From contig NZ_CADFEI010000025.1 of NCBI RefSeq assembly GCF_902833225.1, forward strand, positions 1 to 64,000: a stretch of DNA of 64,000 nucleotides, given 5' to 3'. Made by a program: the position numbers and the translations under genes. The notes below the pieces were generated by a model that was not told where the DNA came from, did no database searches, and saw nothing but the letters and a program-made list of their open reading frames with translations. Shown in pieces: positions 60,185 to 64,000 of the stretch. The stretch comes from Burkholderia sp. BCC1644 (GTDB lineage: Bacteria > Pseudomonadota > Gammaproteobacteria > Burkholderiales > Burkholderiaceae). Position 1 is the first letter of the stretch, and each line of letters opens with the position of its first letter.

Positions 60185-60227
60185 GTAACGTAACGTCACA
60201 ACATTGGCGTTACGCGTGCGGCGTAAC
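60185..60227. promoter_or_regulatory. Candidate enhancer sites upstream of the sigma-54 promoter
   Basis: GTAACGTAACGTCAC (60185-60199) and the inverted repeat GTTACGC-GTGCG-GCGTAAC (60209-60227, 7-bp arms) lie 130-175 bp upstream of the -24 element, a normal distance for enhancer-binding-protein sites. The complement of the first, GTGACGTTACGTTAC, nearly equals the motif at 22664-22678. Confidence 0.6.
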
Positions 60228-60320
60228 GTGGGAGGGGAGCAGGCTTGGTGGACGAGGCAATTGTTTTACTGGTGGATTAGGCGTGCACATCTAACCTATC
60301 GTAAATCCTATGTGTAAGTC

Positions 60321-60455
60321 GTACCGAAACGCCGTACAAATACGTTGTGCTCCTGAAGACTTTTTTTCCGACAGAGTCGTTAAAAGAGGTTGGAACTTAA
60401 ATAGGATCGGATATAGAATCCGGAGCAGATGTAAGGAAATGTACGGTTCGGTACA
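60321..60455. promoter_or_regulatory. Inverted pair of GTACCGAA/CCGTACA elements
   Basis: GTACCGAA-ACG-CCGTACA at 60321-60338 and its inverted relative TGTACGGTTCGGTACA at 60440-60455 (complement TGTACCGAACCGTACA) are 100 bp apart. Two similar dyads in inverted order upstream of flp suggest a dimeric regulator, perhaps with DNA looping. Confidence 0.45.
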
Positions 60456-60652
60456 CAACGTTCGAGGAGGGTCACTATCGCGAATGTTAACTTGCATCAA
60501 ATCGTGAGCAATGCCCTTTGGGGCGACCTATAAAGAAAGCGCACCCGGTTGTCGTTACAGCAGATGTGGCGAACGGCGGGGCAAGGGCCAGATATGCGGG
60601 GATGTATACGTATAAAAGGCCAAAGAACGTAAATACAGGCACGAGGAATAAA

Positions 60653-60859
60653 ATGAAAGCAATGATGATTCGCTTCCTTCGGGAAGAAGACGGGGTTACC
60701 GCGATCGAGTACGGTCTGATTGCGGGTCTGATAGCTGTCGCGATCGTTGCCGGGGTGACGTCGATCGGCGGCAGTCTCGGGACCATGTTCACCAATCTCG
60801 GCACTTGCGTGACTACACGTACGGCTGCCGCCTGTTCGGCCGCTACCATCTGGGGCTGA
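60653..60859 (+). CDS. flp: Flp family type IVb major pilin
   Basis: A 68-residue prepilin. The leader (MKAMMIRFLREEDG) ends with Gly14; TadV-type peptidase would cut before VTAIEY, and the conserved Glu and Tyr at +5/+6 are the Flp signature. A hydrophobic helix (GLIAGLIAVAIVAGVTSIG) follows and the tail has two Cys (TCVTT and ACSAAT) that may form a disulfide. It has GAGGAATAAA before the ATG. It is the first gene of the Flp/Tad locus. Confidence 0.95.
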   Translation: MKAMMIRFLREEDGVTAIEYGLIAGLIAVAIVAGVTSIGGSLGTMFTNLGTCVTTRTAAACSAATIWG

Positions 60860-60877
60860 CCTTCCGTAAATAATTAG

Positions 60878-60908
60878 AACGACTTCTTCACGTCGTGAAA
60901 GTCGTTTT
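60878..60908 (+). terminator. Partial terminator after flp
   Basis: AACGACTT and AAGTCGTT arms around a 13-nt loop that can also pair, then TT. Such a site lets the pilin gene be expressed above the assembly genes. Confidence 0.6.
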
Positions 60909-60975
60909 GGTTCGGTAGCGAGTTGATTGCCTCGGCAATCTGCTCGCGCCGACATTTGCGGCGGGCAGTTGCGCG

Positions 60976-61476
60976 ATGGCAAATCTTATTTTCAGCGGGA
61001 CATTTCTGGCCTGGGTGACGATTGTCGCGGCCAGCGATATCCGATTTCGGCGCGTTTCGAATTCGCTCGTCCTGGCGGGATTGATCGCGGGATTTGGCGC
61101 GGCAATTTTCAACGCGAATCCATTCGGAATCTCGCTGTATCAGGCCATGTTCGGCATGCTGATCGGGCTGGCCGGTCTTTTCCCCTTTTTCATGCTGCGC
61201 CTGATGGGGGCGGCAGACGTCAAGACATTCGCCGTGCTCGGTGCATGGTGCGGCGCACACGCGCTGCTCGGGCTCTGGGTTGTCGCGAGCCTTGCTGCCG
61301 GTCTTCATGCCGTTGCGCTGATCCTGTTGTCGCGCACCTCGCCGGGCGCACTGTGGCGCCGCGGCGAGCCTGCACTGGCGCTCGGCAAATATCGGGCGAC
61401 GCCGTATGCGGCATGCCTGGCGATACCGGCGGCCGCGTGGCTCGTTTATCTGGTTGCAACGGGGGGCATGCGATGA
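60976..61476 (+). CDS. tadV: Prepilin peptidase TadV/CpaA
   Basis: A 166-residue A24 aspartic peptidase in the inner membrane with about five hydrophobic segments. The two catalytic Asp residues are in ASDIRFRRVSN (Asp21) and GAADVKTFA (GxxD motif, Asp81). It cleaves Flp and the pseudopilins. The ribosome-binding site is weak, consistent with low expression. Its stop overlaps the tadE start (ATGA). Confidence 0.93.
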   Translation: MANLIFSGTFLAWVTIVAASDIRFRRVSNSLVLAGLIAGFGAAIFNANPFGISLYQAMFGMLIGLAGLFPFFMLRLMGAADVKTFAVLGAWCGAHALLGLWVVASLAAGLHAVALILLSRTSPGALWRRGEPALALGKYRATPYAACLAIPAAAWLVYLVATGGMR

Positions 61477-61919
61477 AGCGACTGGGTCAGCCACCGGGAC
61501 GCCGGCGGCAGCGCGGGGCGACGGCGGTCGAATTCGCGATCGTTTTTCCGCTGTTCTTCATGATTTTCTACGCGATCCTCAGCTTCGGGATGATCTTCGT
61601 CATTCAGCAAAGCCTGACGCTGGCGGCCAGCGAAGGCGCGCGCGCGGGTTTGAACTACGCGCCGACCCTGGCCGCGCGAGTGACGAACGCGACGACCGCG
61701 GCACAGAACGTCCTGGGCTGGCTGAATATCAACCCGCCCCAGGTCGCGGCGCCGCAGTGCAGTTACGACACGACGAATCCGCCGACGCTTTATTGCCTGA
61801 CGGTCACGGTGAGCTATTCGCCGGAAGCCTGGGTCACGACCATGCCGTTCCTGGGAGCGATCATCACCCAGCCGTTGACGGGCACGGCAGTCGTGCAGAT
61901 CCCGCAGTCGATCCTATGA
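61473..61919 (+). CDS. tadE: TadE-like pseudopilin
   Basis: A 148-residue minor pseudopilin of the Tad system. RRQRGATAVEFAIVFPLFFM holds the cleavage site after Gly and the TadE Glu; a hydrophobic helix follows. CSYDTTNPPTLYCLTV gives two Cys. It starts within the tadV stop codon by a 4-nt overlap. Confidence 0.92.
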   Translation: MKRLGQPPGRRRQRGATAVEFAIVFPLFFMIFYAILSFGMIFVIQQSLTLAASEGARAGLNYAPTLAARVTNATTAAQNVLGWLNINPPQVAAPQCSYDTTNPPTLYCLTVTVSYSPEAWVTTMPFLGAIITQPLTGTAVVQIPQSIL

Positions 61920-62012
61920 GGTGGTCATCGTGACGCGACGGATCCGCGAGCACATGAATCGAGCAGCAGGTAAAACTTACTCGGACTTTTATTCCGGCAT
62001 CCATACAAAAAC

Positions 62013-62942
62013 ATGGCCAACAACCTAACCAAGATTATCGCGGGGCTGCTGATTGCGATTGCTGTACTGCTCGGAATCTATGCATGGATGCTCGGGCGCA
62101 GTTCGCCGTCTCCGGTGCCGGCGCAGCAGATTGCAGCGGTCAATCCGGTGCCGGTCGTGATCGCCACGCGCCCGTTGCCGGCGGGCCAGCCGATTACCGC
62201 CGACGCGCTGAAGGTTCAGCAGGCCGCGCCGATGCCGGCCGGTGCATTCAGCAATCCGGGCGAACTCGTCGGCCGCGTGCCGGCGCGGGACATTCCGGCT
62301 TCGTCGCCGGTTGTTTCGGGCGCATTGGTGTCGGGCCTGGCCGAGGACGTGCAGCCGGGGGAGCGCGCGATCTCGGTTCACGTAGACGAGACCAACGCAG
62401 TCGGCAACCGGCTGCGCCCCGGCAATTTCGTCGACGTGTTCCTGAACCTCAAGCGCGAGGGCAATTCGACGATGTTCGACGGGGAAGTCGCGCAGACACA
62501 GGCTCGGTTGCTGTTGTCGAGGGTGCGTGTGCTGTCTTTCGGCGATGCAACACCCGAACGCGACAGTGGCAGCAACACGAACGGCAACAACGGCCAGCCG
62601 TCGAATGTGCGCATCGCGGTGCTGGCGGTGCCGACCGCGCAGGTCGACGCGCTGACGCTCGGCGAGGCGAGCGGCCGGCTGACCCTCGCATTGCGTAACC
62701 CGCGCGACGACGAGCTGGCGATGCAGACGGTTGCGGTGCGCACGGACAACAAACTGTCGCCGTCGGCGATCGCGGCAGCGGGCGTGTCGCTGCAGCAGCT
62801 TTCCGGCACCCAGCGCAACGCGGTGGCCAACGTGCCCGTACCGCCGTTGCCGTCGCACTTGCCGCCGGCGGCGCGGCCGAGCGGGGGCGGCGGCGGCATC
62901 GAGGTGATTCGCGGCGGCCGGTCGGAAACGGTTGCTTACTGA
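62013..62942 (+). CDS. rcpC: Flp pilus assembly protein RcpC/CpaB
   Basis: A 309-residue periplasmic protein with an N-terminal transmembrane anchor (IIAGLLIAIAVLLGIYAWML) and an SAF domain (PVVIATRPLPAGQPITADAL; VPARDIPASSPVVSGAL). The second half holds the RcpC/CpaB domain (VDETNAVGNRLRPGNFVDVF). It is thought to act near the secretin, perhaps in gating or peptidoglycan binding. It lies 93 bp after tadE. Confidence 0.92.
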   Translation: MANNLTKIIAGLLIAIAVLLGIYAWMLGRSSPSPVPAQQIAAVNPVPVVIATRPLPAGQPITADALKVQQAAPMPAGAFSNPGELVGRVPARDIPASSPVVSGALVSGLAEDVQPGERAISVHVDETNAVGNRLRPGNFVDVFLNLKREGNSTMFDGEVAQTQARLLLSRVRVLSFGDATPERDSGSNTNGNNGQPSNVRIAVLAVPTAQVDALTLGEASGRLTLALRNPRDDELAMQTVAVRTDNKLSPSAIAAAGVSLQQLSGTQRNAVANVPVPPLPSHLPPAARPSGGGGGIEVIRGGRSETVAY

Positions 62943-63008
62943 AAGACATCGACGGTCATCGATATCAGCGACGACGAGTAAAAGGGCCGAGAGACGGTTC
63001 AACGAACA

Positions 63009-64000
63009 ATGAAAAACACACTGATTGCATTCGCGATTGCTATCTGGGCCATGACATTCGCATCGTTCGCCAGCGCGAGCGGTACGATCGAACTCGCCGT
63101 CGGCGCGCAACGGCAGATTTCGGCCGGCCGCGCGCTGCAGCGCGTTGCGGTGGGCGATCCGGCGGTCGCCGACGTGCTGATCATGAAAGGCAGCCGCTCC
63201 GGATCGGTGCTGTTGACCGCGAAGGCGCCGGGTGCGACGAACGTGATGCTGTGGGAGCGCGGCCGCGACGAGCCGACGGTCTGGAATGTCGAAGTCGTCG
63301 ATGCGTCCGCGCATGCGGTGCTCGACGGCTCCACGCCGCGCGTGAATGCGTACGGCGGAACGGCGGTGCTGCAGGGAACGTCGGCATCGCTCGACGCGCA
63401 CGACCGCGCCGTGACGGTCGGCAAGAACATGAGTGCGAAAGGTGTCGTGATCGATCGCTCGACGATCGCCGGCAAGAATGTCGTGCAGGTCGATGTGCGC
63501 GTCGTCGAATTCAGCCGCTCGGTGCTCAAGCAGGTCGGCTTCAATTTCTTCAAGCAGAGCAACGGGTTCTCGTTCGGCTCGTTCTCGCCCGGTGGCGTGC
63601 AATCCTATAACGGCGGATCGGGCCCCGGCACCGGCGGGTACGTTCCGACGCTCGGTGCGCCCGTCGCGTCGGCCTTCAACCTGGTCGTGAACGCAGCCGG
63701 GCGCGGCATCTTCGCCGATCTGTCACTGCTGGAAGCGAACAATCTCGCGCGCGTGCTTGCGGAGCCGACGCTCGTCGCGCTGTCGGGACAGAGCGCCAGC
63801 TTCCTCGCGGGCGGCGAGATTCCGGTGCCGTCTCCGCAAGGGCTCGGCTCGACCGCGATCCAGTGGAAGCAATATGGCGTCGGACTCTCGCTGACGCCGA
63901 CGGTGCTGAGCCCGCAGCGGATCGCGCTGAAGGTTGCACCCGAGTCCAGCCAGCTCGATTTCGTGAACAGCGTGACGATCAGCGGTGTCGCCGTGCCGGG
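63009..64000 (+). CDS. rcpA: Secretin RcpA/CpaC of the Flp pilus, partial
   Basis: The first 330 codons are present; the gene runs off the right end. A signal peptide (TLIAFAIAIWAMTFASFASA) precedes the pilus_CpaC N-domain (LAVGAQRQISAGRALQRVAV) and a BON-like region. The secretin core begins with VVQVDVRVVEFSRSVLKQVG and includes VLAEPTLVALSGQSASFLAG GE-type motif and QWKQYGVGLSLTPTVLS. It forms the outer-membrane channel for Flp pili. Confidence 0.93.
   Translation, partial: MKNTLIAFAIAIWAMTFASFASASGTIELAVGAQRQISAGRALQRVAVGDPAVADVLIMKGSRSGSVLLTAKAPGATNVMLWERGRDEPTVWNVEVVDASAHAVLDGSTPRVNAYGGTAVLQGTSASLDAHDRAVTVGKNMSAKGVVIDRSTIAGKNVVQVDVRVVEFSRSVLKQVGFNFFKQSNGFSFGSFSPGGVQSYNGGSGPGTGGYVPTLGAPVASAFNLVVNAAGRGIFADLSLLEANNLARVLAEPTLVALSGQSASFLAGGEIPVPSPQGLGSTAIQWKQYGVGLSLTPTVLSPQRIALKVAPESSQLDFVNSVTISGVAVP

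Larger units (their letters stand above)
59977..60652. other. Divergent regulatory region between collagen-like operon and flp
   Basis: 676 bp, clearly more AT-rich than its surroundings. It holds the sigma-54 promoter of the minus-strand operon, GTTACG-type sites and an inverted pair of GTACCGAA elements, and must also hold the flp promoter. No gene is supported. A TATAAA-like stretch at 60611-60617 could be the flp -10, but no -35 is clear. Confidence 0.6.

Noticed and set aside
60206..60222. Plus-strand sigma-54 element pointing toward flp
   Set aside because: TGGCGTT-ACGC-GTGC has the right spacing but poor bases, is over 400 bp from flp and lies inside the inverted repeat.

Overview
The window is a high-GC stretch of a Burkholderia primary chromosome, most likely from the Burkholderia cepacia complex. 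The assignment rests on GC-rich third codon positions, the gene order relA / tRNA-Val / thrS-infC-rpmI-rplT-pheST-ihfA / rimP-nusA-infB-rbfA-truB / sucAB-lpdA, and a Flp/Tad pilus locus beside collagen-like repeat proteins. No phage, CRISPR array, rRNA operon or complete insertion sequence is visible. Most of the window is vertically inherited housekeeping DNA with three accessory stretches.

Layout. 1-5.9 kb holds acyl-CoA and ketone-body metabolism: the 5' part of ETF-ubiquinone oxidoreductase, an SDR, a thioesterase, a PAS-LuxR regulator, a two-subunit CoA transferase, an alpha/beta hydrolase and ridA. 5.9-16.5 kb holds relA, then tRNA-Val and the translation operon. Between tRNA-Val and thrS lies a 14-codon reading frame with five Thr codons, followed by a strong intrinsic terminator, which looks like a ribosome-controlled attenuator of thrS. 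16.5-21.1 kb is an accessory block: a lipoprotein built from two copies of one domain, a Tat-exported lipoprotein phosphatase and a methyltransferase, ending at tRNA-Pro. 21.3-26.6 kb has bamC, a candidate sigma-54-driven small RNA, several small secreted or unknown proteins, a YdcF protein and a stand-alone transposase-derived N-terminal domain.

27-39.2 kb holds a LysR/aminotransferase pair, scpB-rluB and the nusA-infB operon, the last preceded by its own promoter and an early terminator. 39.2-44.2 kb is a MarR-controlled EmrAB/NodT-type efflux operon. 44.5-53.6 kb holds typA, the 2-oxoglutarate dehydrogenase genes sucA-sucB-lpdA and zapE. A second stand-alone transposase-derived domain lies at 53.8 kb.

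54.3-64 kb is the most distinctive region. Two paralogous, low-complexity, collagen-like lipoproteins and an FhaC/ShlB-like outer-membrane protein form an apparent operon on the minus strand behind a consensus sigma-54 promoter (TGGCACG-N4-TTGCA). A roughly 680-bp regulatory region separates it from the divergent Flp/Tad pilus genes (flp, tadV, tadE, rcpC, rcpA; the last runs off the window). A motif upstream of this promoter recurs upstream of the candidate sigma-54 small RNA at 22.7 kb, suggesting a shared activator. The regions that most deserve follow-up are the thrS leader, the sigma-54/collagen-like/FhaC operon and the sigma-54 small RNA.
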